A DNA stretch of 64,000 nt. It comes from JTS-RE37 sp041744575. GTDB lineage: Bacteria; Bacteroidota; Bacteroidia; Flavobacteriales; Flavobacteriaceae. The translations under genes and the position numbers were made by a program. The stretch covers positions 18,693 to 82,692 of the forward strand of contig JBGTKP010000040.1 of assembly GCA_041744575.1 (NCBI GenBank), written 5' to 3'. Position 1 is the stretch's first letter. Each line of letters starts with the position of its first letter. Shown here piece after piece: positions 33,630 through 41,534 of this stretch. Below the pieces are notes generated by a model, which was not told where the DNA came from, made no database searches, and saw only the letters and a program-made list of their open reading frames with translations.

Positions 33630-34902
33630 GAGCGTTCTCAAACGTATTGATTGGCTTACCATTTTATTTTATCTTCTCCTGATCGGGATTGGCTGGATAA
33701 ACATTTATTCCAGCACTTATTCCGGGGATAACACGTCTATCTTCGATTTGGGACAAATCTATGGAAAACAGTTGCTTTTTATTGCCCTTAGCCTGGCAAG
33801 CATCATCATCATCCTTGCACTGGATGCCAGTTTTTATGAAAGATTCTCCAGCCTGCTATACCTCGTGTCACTGGTCCTTCTCCTGGGTCTTTTTTTATTC
33901 GGCAAGACCATAGCAGGGGCCACTTCCTGGTATGACCTTGGGATTTTCAATTTTCAACCCTCAGAGTTTGCCAAGGTTACCACCGCCCTGGCTCTGGCAA
34001 AATACTTAAGTGACATACAAACGGATATAAAGACCAGAAAAGACCAGATGTATGCCCTTCTGATTATCATTATCCCCGCCATCCTCATCATTCCGCAACC
34101 AGACCCGGGTAGTGCCCTGGTATTTTTTGCCCTAATTCTTGTCGTCTTTCGGGAAGGGTTGCCGCTCTACTATCTGGGATTGTTGATGCTGACTGTCCTT
34201 GTGTTCATCACCACCCTTATGTTCGGGACCACCTGGGTCGGCATCGGGATCGTACTTTTGATCGCCTTTTTTCTTCTGGTGAAAAAGTCGCGCTTTAAGG
34301 TGCCTATGCTCCCTTTGCTTACATTTTTACTTGTTGCTATCGCCTTTTCACTTTCAGTTAACTTTGTCTTCAACAATGTCTTTGAACAAAGGCACAGAGA
34401 CCGTTTTAGTTTGTGGCTCCGCCTCGAAAAAGACCCGACCAAACTGGAGGAAATCAGAAAAACCATCGGATACAATACCTATCAGTCAGAAAAAGCCATA
34501 GAGTCCGGAGGTTTTTTTGGTAAGGGTTTTCTTGAAGGAACCCGTACAAAGGGCGATTTTGTTCCTGAACAGCATACAGATTATATTTTTAGCACTGTAG
34601 GGGAAGAGTGGGGCTTTCTGGGCACTTCCACGGTCATCGTTCTTTTCACCCTGCTGATGCTTCGGCTGGTCTATCTGTCGGAAAGACAGCGAAATGATTT
34701 CAGCAGGATGTATGGTTACGGAGTGATCTCTATCCTCCTTATCCATTATTTTATAAATATTGGGATGGTAACAGGAGTATTGCCCACCATTGGTATCCCT
34801 TTGCCCTTCTTCAGTTATGGCGGGTCCGGGTTACTGGGCTTTACGGCTCTCCTCTTTATCTTCCTGAAATTGGATGCGAATCGTCTCAATGAATGGAATT
34901 AA
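33619..34902 (+). CDS. rodA: Rod shape-determining SEDS glycosyltransferase RodA
   Basis: 427 residues from ATG 33619, 11 bp inside the end of mrdA; an upstream in-frame start would overlap further without adding a sensible N-terminus. About ten membrane helices. SEDS signatures: FNFQPSEFAKV near 112, PQPDPGSALVF near 155, FVPEQHTDYIFSTVGEEWGF near 315 and GIPLPFFSYGGSGLLGF near the end. RodA polymerises lipid II with PBP2. It is the last gene of the mre operon. Confidence 0.96.
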   Translation: MSGRSVLKRIDWLTILFYLLLIGIGWINIYSSTYSGDNTSIFDLGQIYGKQLLFIALSLASIIIILALDASFYERFSSLLYLVSLVLLLGLFLFGKTIAGATSWYDLGIFNFQPSEFAKVTTALALAKYLSDIQTDIKTRKDQMYALLIIIIPAILIIPQPDPGSALVFFALILVVFREGLPLYYLGLLMLTVLVFITTLMFGTTWVGIGIVLLIAFFLLVKKSRFKVPMLPLLTFLLVAIAFSLSVNFVFNNVFEQRHRDRFSLWLRLEKDPTKLEEIRKTIGYNTYQSEKAIESGGFFGKGFLEGTRTKGDFVPEQHTDYIFSTVGEEWGFLGTSTVIVLFTLLMLRLVYLSERQRNDFSRMYGYGVISILLIHYFINIGMVTGVLPTIGIPLPFFSYGGSGLLGFTALLFIFLKLDANRLNEWN

Positions 34903-34962
34903 GACTATTTCGAGACCACCGAAAATCGTGCACCACTCTGCTGAAAATTTCGGGATGCTTCG

Positions 34963-35784
34963 TTAAAACCCCCAGTCTCCTTCCGTGGTGGAAGATTCCA
35001 AAATTTTCTGTTGCGCCATCGGAAGGCTTTTAAAAAAGTCAATACCAGTGACCCTTTCCACCTGATCTACGGACACCCTATAATCTTTCAGGGGGCGATT
35101 GCTGTCCATGTGGGGTACCAGAAAGGCAAGTACCCTGAGATCTGCCTGCTTCCCACGCGCTACGATTTTATAAAACATTTCCGGTACAGCGATATCCTCC
35201 TCCCCTATCATGGGAAGCCCGTCTTTGAGTACGCCCCCGGTAATTACATAGACTTCTCCATGAGACTTACACCATTCCCTGACCTGAATTTCGAGCCGGT
35301 TCCAGATGCCCGCATTAAAGCGTTTGTCCTGGGGCGCAATGTTACTTGTGAAAAAGGTTTCTTCATAGGCCTTTCCGGAGAACCGCCGGTCTCCTGCCGG
35401 ACAGAGGTGTCCTCGGTCGTATCCTGTGCCCTTGTAATTTGACCAGGCTGCTGAACTGCTTGCAAGCAAGGGATCCTCCCTGAAAAACGGACGTTTTCGC
35501 TGGTGGTTCGTTAGGTGATCATCGAGTAATACATAGGCCACCCACTCTGCCTGTTCATAGGCTTCCTGATAAGATAACCAGTAAAATTGATGTTTGACCA
35601 GGGTTCCTTTGGTTGTACCCGGAAGCATAAAGTCTGGCAAAAGGGGTGAACTTGTCTCTGAAGTGTCAGAGGGTTTCCCATTTGTTGGCACGTAGTTTTC
35701 AAAAAGCCAGAATCCTGTAATACACAGAATCAGAAGAACGGAATAGATTATCCTGTCAGTACGTATGGAACGAGGACCATTCAT
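34963..35784 (-). CDS. DNA/RNA non-specific endonuclease (NUC1/EndoG type)
   Basis: 273 residues. An N-terminal hydrophobic segment (about 12-27, IIYSVLLILCITGFWLF) acts as anchor or signal, followed by a Ser/Pro linker. The catalytic beta-beta-alpha-metal motif is YDRGHLCPAGDRR (His126 general base), with FTSNIAPQ (Asn148) and WNRLE (Asn161, Glu165) as metal and structural residues. It should degrade nucleic acids in the periplasm or outside the cell. No immunity gene is apparent, which fits a nutritional or defensive exported nuclease more than a toxin. It stands alone and is convergent with rodA. Confidence 0.9.
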   Translation of the reverse strand: MNGPRSIRTDRIIYSVLLILCITGFWLFENYVPTNGKPSDTSETSSPLLPDFMLPGTTKGTLVKHQFYWLSYQEAYEQAEWVAYVLLDDHLTNHQRKRPFFREDPLLASSSAAWSNYKGTGYDRGHLCPAGDRRFSGKAYEETFFTSNIAPQDKRFNAGIWNRLEIQVREWCKSHGEVYVITGGVLKDGLPMIGEEDIAVPEMFYKIVARGKQADLRVLAFLVPHMDSNRPLKDYRVSVDQVERVTGIDFFKSLPMAQQKILESSTTEGDWGF

Positions 35785-35939
35785 GTTTCAAAGATAGCAT
35801 ATCGAACCTCCGACAGCTGTAAGGTATTGCCAATGATTTCGACAAAGGTGTTCCGGGAGTTACCTCGAAGATATTGATGGTTCTCCAGATAAAAATTTGT
35901 TACATTTAATTACTGAATCACTCATAATAATAAAATAAG

Positions 35940-36404
35940 ATGCTTACCTGGAAAGATATCATGCATTACGCCGTAGACGGCAACCCGAAACCCAATAAAA
36001 GAATAGAAAAAACTGAAGCCGAATGGCGGGAACAACTCAGTCCGGAACAGTACAGGATTACACGGAAAAAAGGGACCGAGGCACCTCATTCCGGCGCTTT
36101 GTGTAGTACTCATGATCCGGGAATCTATACCTGTATCTGCTGTGACACGCCTTTATTCGATTCCACAATTAAGTTTGAGTCCGGCACAGGCTGGCCCAGC
36201 TTTACTCAGCCAATAGAAAAGAATGCCATTAAGTACGAGAAGGATACGGCTTACGGAATGGTGCGGGTCGAAGTGATGTGCAATACCTGTGACGCGCATT
36301 TGGGTCATGTATTTCCTGACGGCCCGGAACCGGGCGGCTTGCGGTATTGTATTAATTCTGAATCTATGGAAATTCTAAAAGATGATGTCCCCAATGAAAA
36401 ATAA
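35940..36404 (+). CDS. msrB: Peptide-methionine (R)-S-oxide reductase MsrB
   Basis: 154 residues, no signal peptide. The catalytic Cys137 lies in RYCINS, Cys55 is placed to resolve, and the zinc site is two CxxC pairs (Cys65/Cys68 and Cys114/Cys117). GTGWPSF (82-88) and HLGHVFPDGPEPGGLRYC are family motifs. It reduces Met-R-sulfoxide in proteins. It is first of a five-gene run, and msrA starts inside its 3' end. Confidence 0.96.
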   Translation: MLTWKDIMHYAVDGNPKPNKRIEKTEAEWREQLSPEQYRITRKKGTEAPHSGALCSTHDPGIYTCICCDTPLFDSTIKFESGTGWPSFTQPIEKNAIKYEKDTAYGMVRVEVMCNTCDAHLGHVFPDGPEPGGLRYCINSESMEILKDDVPNEK

Positions 36405-36945
36405 TTCCGCAGAACTGGCCACCTTGGGAGGCGGTTGCTTCTGGTGTGTAGAAGCCGTATTCCTTGAGATTAAGGGAGTTAAAAGTGTAGTTTCAGGCTA
36501 TACAGGAGGACACGCTCCAGGGAAGCCTACCTACAGGGAAGTGTGCTCCGGATTAACCGGCCACGCGGAGGTCGTACAAATTACATTTGACCCCGATGAG
36601 GTCGCCTATGAAGATCTGTTAAAGATTTTTATGACAAGCCATGATCCGACCACCCTCAACAGGCAGGGCGGGGATAAGGGGACCCAGTACCGTTCTGTGA
36701 TCTACTACCACACCGACAGGCAGCAAGAAATTGCCGGGGCCGTCGTAAATGAAATTGCAGAATACTATGACGAGCCCATAGTGACGGAAATAAGCCCTAT
36801 CGGCATATTCCATGAGGCTGAATCATATCATCAGGATTACTATAACAATAACAAATCCCAGGGCTATTGCAGTGCTGTGATAAGCCCGAAACTGGCGAAG
36901 TTACGTAAAACGCACGCAGATAAACTGAAATCTGTCCCAACATAA
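36382..36945 (+). CDS. msrA: Peptide-methionine (S)-S-oxide reductase MsrA
   Basis: 187 residues. The active site is GGGCFWC (Cys19 and Cys22), with VSGYTGGHAPGKPTYREVCSG, HAEVVQITFDP, GTQYRSVIYYH and FHEAESYHQDYY, all standard MsrA segments. It reduces Met-S-sulfoxide in proteins, complementary to MsrB. It overlaps msrB by 23 bp in another frame if ATG 36382 is used; ATG 36394, which leaves an 11-bp overlap, is equally plausible. Confidence 0.96.
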   Translation: MMSPMKNNSAELATLGGGCFWCVEAVFLEIKGVKSVVSGYTGGHAPGKPTYREVCSGLTGHAEVVQITFDPDEVAYEDLLKIFMTSHDPTTLNRQGGDKGTQYRSVIYYHTDRQQEIAGAVVNEIAEYYDEPIVTEISPIGIFHEAESYHQDYYNNNKSQGYCSAVISPKLAKLRKTHADKLKSVPT

Positions 36946-36989
36946 AGCTGTAATGGTCATTAGCCAACATTAAAATTAAATTTCAGCGC

Positions 36990-37259
36990 ATGCCTATAAA
37001 ACACGATATTGAAAATCAACGCTTTATACTTGAAGTTTCCGGGAAGGAAGCCATCGTTGATTATCGCATGAGATCCGGAGTAATGCACCTGATATATTCA
37101 GAAGTACCAGCCGAATTACGCGGTAAGGGTATCGGACGGAAACTGGTGGAGGCCACGTTTGATAAACTGACGGAGGATGGCTTTAAAGCTGTTGCGGATT
37201 GCCGCTTCATCCGTTCTGTGGCACGTCGCAGTGAAAAATGGAATTCTGTCATAGAATAA
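36990..37259 (+). CDS. Small GNAT-type N-acetyltransferase (NATD1-like)
   Basis: 89 residues, the length of the minimal single-domain GNATs (YjdJ/NATD1 group). The acetyl-CoA loop is PAELRGKGIGRKLVEATF (about 39-56), followed by ADCRFIRSVARRSEKW. The substrate is unknown. It lies 44 bp after msrA, and its stop codon shares a base with the next start (TAATG), so it belongs to the methionine-sulfoxide repair cluster. Confidence 0.85.
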   Translation: MPIKHDIENQRFILEVSGKEAIVDYRMRSGVMHLIYSEVPAELRGKGIGRKLVEATFDKLTEDGFKAVADCRFIRSVARRSEKWNSVIE

Positions 37260-37528
37260 TGAGGCTGCAAAAATACATCGACGGCCTGCCACAAGGTTAT
37301 TCAGAGGTGATTTTTGACGGGAGGCGGCATGGAGTGTCCGTTTCAAGCCATAATGGCGGGAGAAGTTATAAAGTGTTTGCCAGGGAGTTGGGTGGAAGCG
37401 GATATATCAGTTTTAATTTTTACAGAACCGGGGCAAAAGAACAGTTAAGGCCATGTGAGATGGCCCGAGAGAAGGTCATCCGCTTTTTAACGAATTATAA
37501 GCTGAATACCGCCTATGCCGACTCATGA
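37259..37528 (+). CDS. Conserved hypothetical protein in the msr cluster
   Basis: 89 residues from ATG 37259, overlapping the GNAT stop by one base and the following gene by 14 bp. No signal peptide or membrane helix. It begins MRLQKYIDGLPQGYSEVIFD, with a central basic beta-like segment (GGRSYKVFARELGGSGYISF). I recall similar short proteins in flavobacteria but know no function for them. The translational coupling on both sides is the only evidence of its job. Confidence 0.72.
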   Translation: MRLQKYIDGLPQGYSEVIFDGRRHGVSVSSHNGGRSYKVFARELGGSGYISFNFYRTGAKEQLRPCEMAREKVIRFLTNYKLNTAYADS

Positions 37529-38021
37529 TCAAATTGGATTTGGGGGTGGATGTCATTGGTGTACAGAGGCGGTTTTTAGCGTTATCAAAGGGGTGCGTTC
37601 CGTAAGCCAGGGGTTCCTTTCCTCCACAGGGGATGGCATTGACTTTTCAGAGGGGGTATTGGTGGCGTTTGACCCTTCAGTGGTTCACCTCAGAGACCTC
37701 ATTCAAATCCACCTGGATACCCATAGCAGCGACTCTGATCATGCCATGAGGGATAAATACCGTTCCGCAATTTATACTTTCTCAGCATCGCAGACCCTAA
37801 AAGCCGGGGATCTTCTTGAGGAATTGAAATCTGAAATGAAACAAAGAGTGATAACAAAGGTTTTTCCCTTCAGGGATTTCCAGGCCTCTCTGCCTGCACA
37901 TCAGAATTACTATGCAAAGGACCCTCTCAAACCTTTTTGTCAAAAGTACATTTGGCCAAAACTGTTGGAGCTGTCGGAAAATTTTCCTGAACAGGTTTCC
38001 TTACAACGGATAGAGAGGTAG
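37515..38021 (+). CDS. Divergent MsrA-family protein
   Basis: 168 residues with the MsrA fold but an altered core. The catalytic GCFW reads GGGCHWC (Cys13, His14, Trp15, Cys16); the GYTGG loop is replaced by QGFLSSTG; RDKYRSAIYTF and PAHQNYYAKDP keep the rest. Phe in GCFW normally packs on the sulfoxide methyl group, so its replacement by His may alter substrate choice. It overlaps the upstream unknown gene by 14 bp. Whether it reduces Met-S-sulfoxide is unproven. Confidence 0.85.
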   Translation: MPTHDQIGFGGGCHWCTEAVFSVIKGVRSVSQGFLSSTGDGIDFSEGVLVAFDPSVVHLRDLIQIHLDTHSSDSDHAMRDKYRSAIYTFSASQTLKAGDLLEELKSEMKQRVITKVFPFRDFQASLPAHQNYYAKDPLKPFCQKYIWPKLLELSENFPEQVSLQRIER

Positions 38022-38220
38022 GTTATATTTGATGGAGCCTGTCCTGTGCCAAGGGACAAAAATAATCCTTAGCTGCCAGTCCAGGTGATAGAAAAAGTAT
38101 CCTTCTGTCACTAACTTCCCCTGATCTGACAAACAATACTTGCGAAGATATTGTAAGGTGCTTTCCCAAGATAAGACAAATAGTTAGGCTTCGCAGCCAG
38201 GTCTCACTTAAAATCAATTT

Positions 38221-38703
38221 ATGAAAGTTGTTGTAAGCACATGCATTTTTTTTCTTATCACCGGCATATCGGTCTTTGCCCAAAAAGAAGGCCACCTCCG
38301 CAATCTTAATGACAGCGTTGCCATCAAGGGTTATGACCCGGTGGCCTATTTTGATTTAGGAATGGCTGTGGAAGGCAAAGAGGAATATGCAGTTGTGGTG
38401 GACGACGCCATCTATTATTGCTCCTCAGAAAACAATCAGCACTTACTGGAGGAAAATCCCGAGGCATACGAACCGGAATATGGAGGATGGTGTGCCTATG
38501 CCATGGGCGATTCCGGGCATAAAGTGGGAATCAACCCCAGGTCATTTGAAATTAAGGATGGCAGGCTTTATTTGTTCTACCATACTTTTTTTTCAAATAC
38601 ACAGAAGAAATGGAACAAGGATGAGCAGGTGTTGCAGCGACAGGCTGATCTGAACTGGTCAGAAATTGCAAACAACACCAAACGGGATACGTATGAAAAC
38701 TAA
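38221..38703 (+). CDS. YHS-domain secreted protein
   Basis: 160 residues with a signal peptide (MKVVVSTCIFFLITGISVFA) and a YHS-type domain: VAIKGYDPVAYFDLGMAVEG (about 34-53), YYCSSENNQHLLEENPEAYEPEYGGWCAYAMG. The Cys residues and the pattern are like those of YHS proteins proposed to bind metal; the exact ligand is unknown. It is first of a five-gene overlapping operon, and its last 11 bp contain the start of the DoxX gene. Confidence 0.83.
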   Translation: MKVVVSTCIFFLITGISVFAQKEGHLRNLNDSVAIKGYDPVAYFDLGMAVEGKEEYAVVVDDAIYYCSSENNQHLLEENPEAYEPEYGGWCAYAMGDSGHKVGINPRSFEIKDGRLYLFYHTFFSNTQKKWNKDEQVLQRQADLNWSEIANNTKRDTYEN

Positions 38704-39073
38704 ATTCTTCTATTGGTTCCTGCGGATCATCCCGGCTGTCATTTTGCTTCAGACTTTGTTCTTTAAATTTACCGGTGATCCTGAAGCCGTGCATATTTTC
38801 ACCACCTTGGGGGTGGAACCTTACGGCCGGATTGGCCTCGGGATTATTGAACTAATTACTGCCGTTTTGTTGTTGTATCCCAGAACTGCCGTTATAGGAG
38901 CCGGCCTCGGGGTATTGTTAATGATCGGAGCCATCTTGTCTCATTTTTTTGTCCTCGGAATTGTAGTTCAGAATGACGGAGGTAAACTTTTTATTCTCGC
39001 CCTTACCACCCTGGCCTGTTGTGCCCTATTTTTGTTTTTTAGAAAATCACTCATCCCTAAAAATGCATATTAA
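38693..39073 (+). CDS. DoxX-like integral membrane protein
   Basis: 126 residues from ATG 38693. Four membrane helices (about 5-22, 41-60, 63-82 and 95-113) and the DoxX-type opening FFYWFLRIIPAVILLQTLFFKFTG. Members are quinone-linked or redox-associated membrane proteins of uncertain activity. It overlaps the YHS gene by 11 bp and ends 2 bp before the DinB-like gene. Confidence 0.8.
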   Translation: MKTKFFYWFLRIIPAVILLQTLFFKFTGDPEAVHIFTTLGVEPYGRIGLGIIELITAVLLLYPRTAVIGAGLGVLLMIGAILSHFFVLGIVVQNDGGKLFILALTTLACCALFLFFRKSLIPKNAY

Positions 39074-39075
39074 GT

Positions 39076-39570
39076 ATGTTGTTTTCTGCTATAATTTCCA
39101 ATTTTGACGAACTACTTTATCTTCTGGATCAGTTAACTGATGAACAATACAATGAACCTTGTCCTGATCTTGGAAATGCCACAATAGGGGACCACTATCG
39201 CCACGTCATTGAGATTTTTAGTTGCCTTCTGGAACATTATGGCTCCGGGAATGTAAACTATGACCAAAGGGATCGTGATCGTCTCATAGCCACCAGGATG
39301 GTTTTTGCCTTAGAGAAAATAGACTGGATCAAAGTACATTTGCAGAAACCGGACAAGGAAATCCTCCTCCAGCAGACCCTGGACCAGCGAAACCTGATCA
39401 TCAGGAGCAATTATTTCAGGGAGCTGCTTTATAATCTGGAACATAGCATCCATCATCAGGCCCTCATCAAGATCGCTGTGCAGAAATACGACAATATAGT
39501 CCTTCCCTTGAATTTCGGCGTTGCACCTTCGACCATTGCTTATAAAGAGCGTAAGCAATGTGCACTGTAA
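39076..39570 (+). CDS. DinB-family (YfiT-like) four-helix protein
   Basis: 164 residues, cytoplasmic, all-helical. The likely metal triad comprises His40/His43 (GDHYRHVIE) and His123/His127 (LEHSIHHQALIKI), the pattern of the DinB/YfiT superfamily. This superfamily contains thiol-S-transferases and maleylpyruvate isomerases using bacillithiol or mycothiol, as well as many unknowns. It overlaps the NRDE gene by 13 bp. Confidence 0.75.
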   Translation: MLFSAIISNFDELLYLLDQLTDEQYNEPCPDLGNATIGDHYRHVIEIFSCLLEHYGSGNVNYDQRDRDRLIATRMVFALEKIDWIKVHLQKPDKEILLQQTLDQRNLIIRSNYFRELLYNLEHSIHHQALIKIAVQKYDNIVLPLNFGVAPSTIAYKERKQCAL

Positions 39571-40271
39571 GCTACATAGGTTCTGGCCGGGAAATCATTA
39601 TTACTTCCAACAGGGATGAAAGTGTGGTCAGGCCGGTCGCCCTGCCACCAGAGGTATATACTGCCGGTCAAAAACAACTTCTGTACCCCAAGGATCCTTC
39701 AGGAGGAGGCAGTTGGTTTACGGCAGATCATTTCGGGAACGCAGCCGTACTGCTGAACGGGGCTGAAGAAAAGCACTTACGTGCCCTGCGTTATCGAAAG
39801 AGCAGGGGTCTTATCCTGACAGAAGTTGCAGCTGCAGCTTCCCCAATTGTACATTGGAAAAACATTTCTCTGGAGGGTATTGAACCGTTTACCATTATTC
39901 TTCTTGAAAAAAAAGAACTGTACCAGCTGGCCTGGAATGGACGGAAGAAAACTAATATCAAACTTTCGTCCCAGGACAATTATCTGTGGTCCTCAGTGAC
40001 ACTTTATTCAGAAAAATTCCGACGCAAAAGGGACATGTGGTTCCGTGATTATCTCTCAGGTAAATTGATAATATCAGCAGCGGATATGCTTTCATTTCAC
40101 AGCGAAGCAGGGAAGGATGATCAGGAAAACGGCCTCATGATGAATAGGAATGACGTCCTGCAGACCGTGAGTATCACACAAATAAGTATCAATGAGGAAA
40201 GGGTGGCGATGACCTATCTTCAGATGCAACCCCGCACCGAATACTCAAAAATGATGGCAGTATGTCCGTAA
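39558..40271 (+). CDS. NRDE (TANGO2-like) family protein
   Basis: 237 residues beginning MCTVSYIG, with the family tetrad NRDE at 18-21 and GGGSWFTADHFGNAAVLLNG near 48. Cys2 would become N-terminal after Met removal, as expected for an Ntn-hydrolase fold, so an amidohydrolase-like activity is possible but unproven. The eukaryotic relative TANGO2 is linked to heme handling. It overlaps DinB (13 bp) and ATP-grasp (10 bp) genes. Confidence 0.82.
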   Translation: MCTVSYIGSGREIIITSNRDESVVRPVALPPEVYTAGQKQLLYPKDPSGGGSWFTADHFGNAAVLLNGAEEKHLRALRYRKSRGLILTEVAAAASPIVHWKNISLEGIEPFTIILLEKKELYQLAWNGRKKTNIKLSSQDNYLWSSVTLYSEKFRRKRDMWFRDYLSGKLIISAADMLSFHSEAGKDDQENGLMMNRNDVLQTVSITQISINEERVAMTYLQMQPRTEYSKMMAVCP

Positions 40272-41314
40272 ACAGCTTCCGGTTGTTCTGCCACAGGCTG
40301 GTTCATTGGGAATACTGGCCTTTTCAAGTGATCTATCTCCCCATATATGGTCTATGGCTTTACTATGCGATTCGCTCCGGATCCCTCTTCTTTTTCAATG
40401 CCGTAAATCCCTCCATCAAGAACGGTGGATTTGTGATGGAATCTAAAAAAAAGGTGTATGACCTTATTCCCCGGGAATACTATCCAAGGACGCTGCTTAT
40501 AGAAAAAAAAATGTCCGGGCACGAGCTGGATGGCCTGCTCCTCCGGGAGCAAATTACCTATCCGTTAATTGTCAAACCCGATGTCGGGCTGCGTGGGACG
40601 GCTGTTAAAAAGATCCATTCAAGGGAAGAGTTGTTGCATTATAACGATCTCGTTGACTTTCATTACCTCATACAGGACTTTATAGACCTTCCCCTGGAGA
40701 TCGGGGTGTTCTATATCCGGTATCCCAATGCCATCGGGGGACAGATCACCGGTATTGTGTCCAAGGAAATGGTTTCAGTAACAGGGGACGGCCGTTCATC
40801 CATTGAAACCCTGCTGACAGCGATCCCTCGTTTCCATCTGCAACTGAAGACCCTGAAGAAAGAACACAGGCAAATGTCTGAAATCATACCCGCCAGGGGT
40901 GAGAAAGTAATGCTTATGCCTTATGGAAGTCATAGCCGGGGCGCCAAATTCACAGATGTCAGTCATATCATCAATTCAGGGCTGACAACCGTGATGGATA
41001 CGGTTTGCACCCGGATCGAAGGCTTTTATTACGGGCGACTGGATATCATGTACAGGAGTTTGCCCCAATTGGAAGGAGGAGAGGAATTTATGATTGTGGA
41101 ACTAAATGGCGCCAAAAGTGAGCCAACCCATATCTATGATCCCCGGCATTCACTGCTATTCGCTTGGAAGGAACTGGCTCGTCATATAACCTATATGTAT
41201 AAAATCAGCCGAATGAACCATAAATTGCAGGGTGTGTCCTATCTTGACTACAGATCGGGATTCCGGCAACTGGCCGATCACCACCGCCAACTGAAGAAGC
41301 TCGCAGTCATCTGA
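40262..41314 (+). CDS. ATP-grasp protein (D-Ala-D-Ala ligase-like)
   Basis: 350 residues. The N-terminus is hydrophobic (WPFQVIYLPIYGLWLYYAI, about 18-36) and may contact the membrane. The ATP-grasp core has YPLIVKPDVGLRGTAVKKI (about 100-118; nucleotide lysine), HYLIQDFIDLPLEIGVFYI, GRLDIMYRS and FMIVELNGAKSEP (the metal-binding E-x-N). Enzymes of this fold join a carboxylate to an amine or thiol using ATP. The substrate is unknown. It closes the operon and is unlikely to be the cell-wall Ddl, since it has an extra N-terminal segment and no cell-wall neighbours. Confidence 0.82.
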   Translation: MSVNSFRLFCHRLVHWEYWPFQVIYLPIYGLWLYYAIRSGSLFFFNAVNPSIKNGGFVMESKKKVYDLIPREYYPRTLLIEKKMSGHELDGLLLREQITYPLIVKPDVGLRGTAVKKIHSREELLHYNDLVDFHYLIQDFIDLPLEIGVFYIRYPNAIGGQITGIVSKEMVSVTGDGRSSIETLLTAIPRFHLQLKTLKKEHRQMSEIIPARGEKVMLMPYGSHSRGAKFTDVSHIINSGLTTVMDTVCTRIEGFYYGRLDIMYRSLPQLEGGEEFMIVELNGAKSEPTHIYDPRHSLLFAWKELARHITYMYKISRMNHKLQGVSYLDYRSGFRQLADHHRQLKKLAVI

Positions 41315-41534
41315 CCTTTCAGGAGCGGCCATTGGTCGGGCGTGTATAGATTCACAAACACATGATCCAATGCCCTGAGCATATCATGGAACTTTTAAAA
41401 GCAAGAGACGGACACGATCACTGGTGCCAATCAATCCAAATAAAAAATAATGAAGGGTGGGCTTCCTACGTAATCAAAGCAAGATGTCTTAAGGGTAGGG
41501 CAGCCTTCCACATCAAACCATTTCATTATTCATA

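Noticed and set aside
38094..38147. Nested inverted repeats (AAGTAT..ATACTT around TGTCA..TGACA) upstream of the YHS gene
   Set aside because: Arms of 5-6 bp with long spacing are expected by chance; no promoter element is placed sensibly relative to them.
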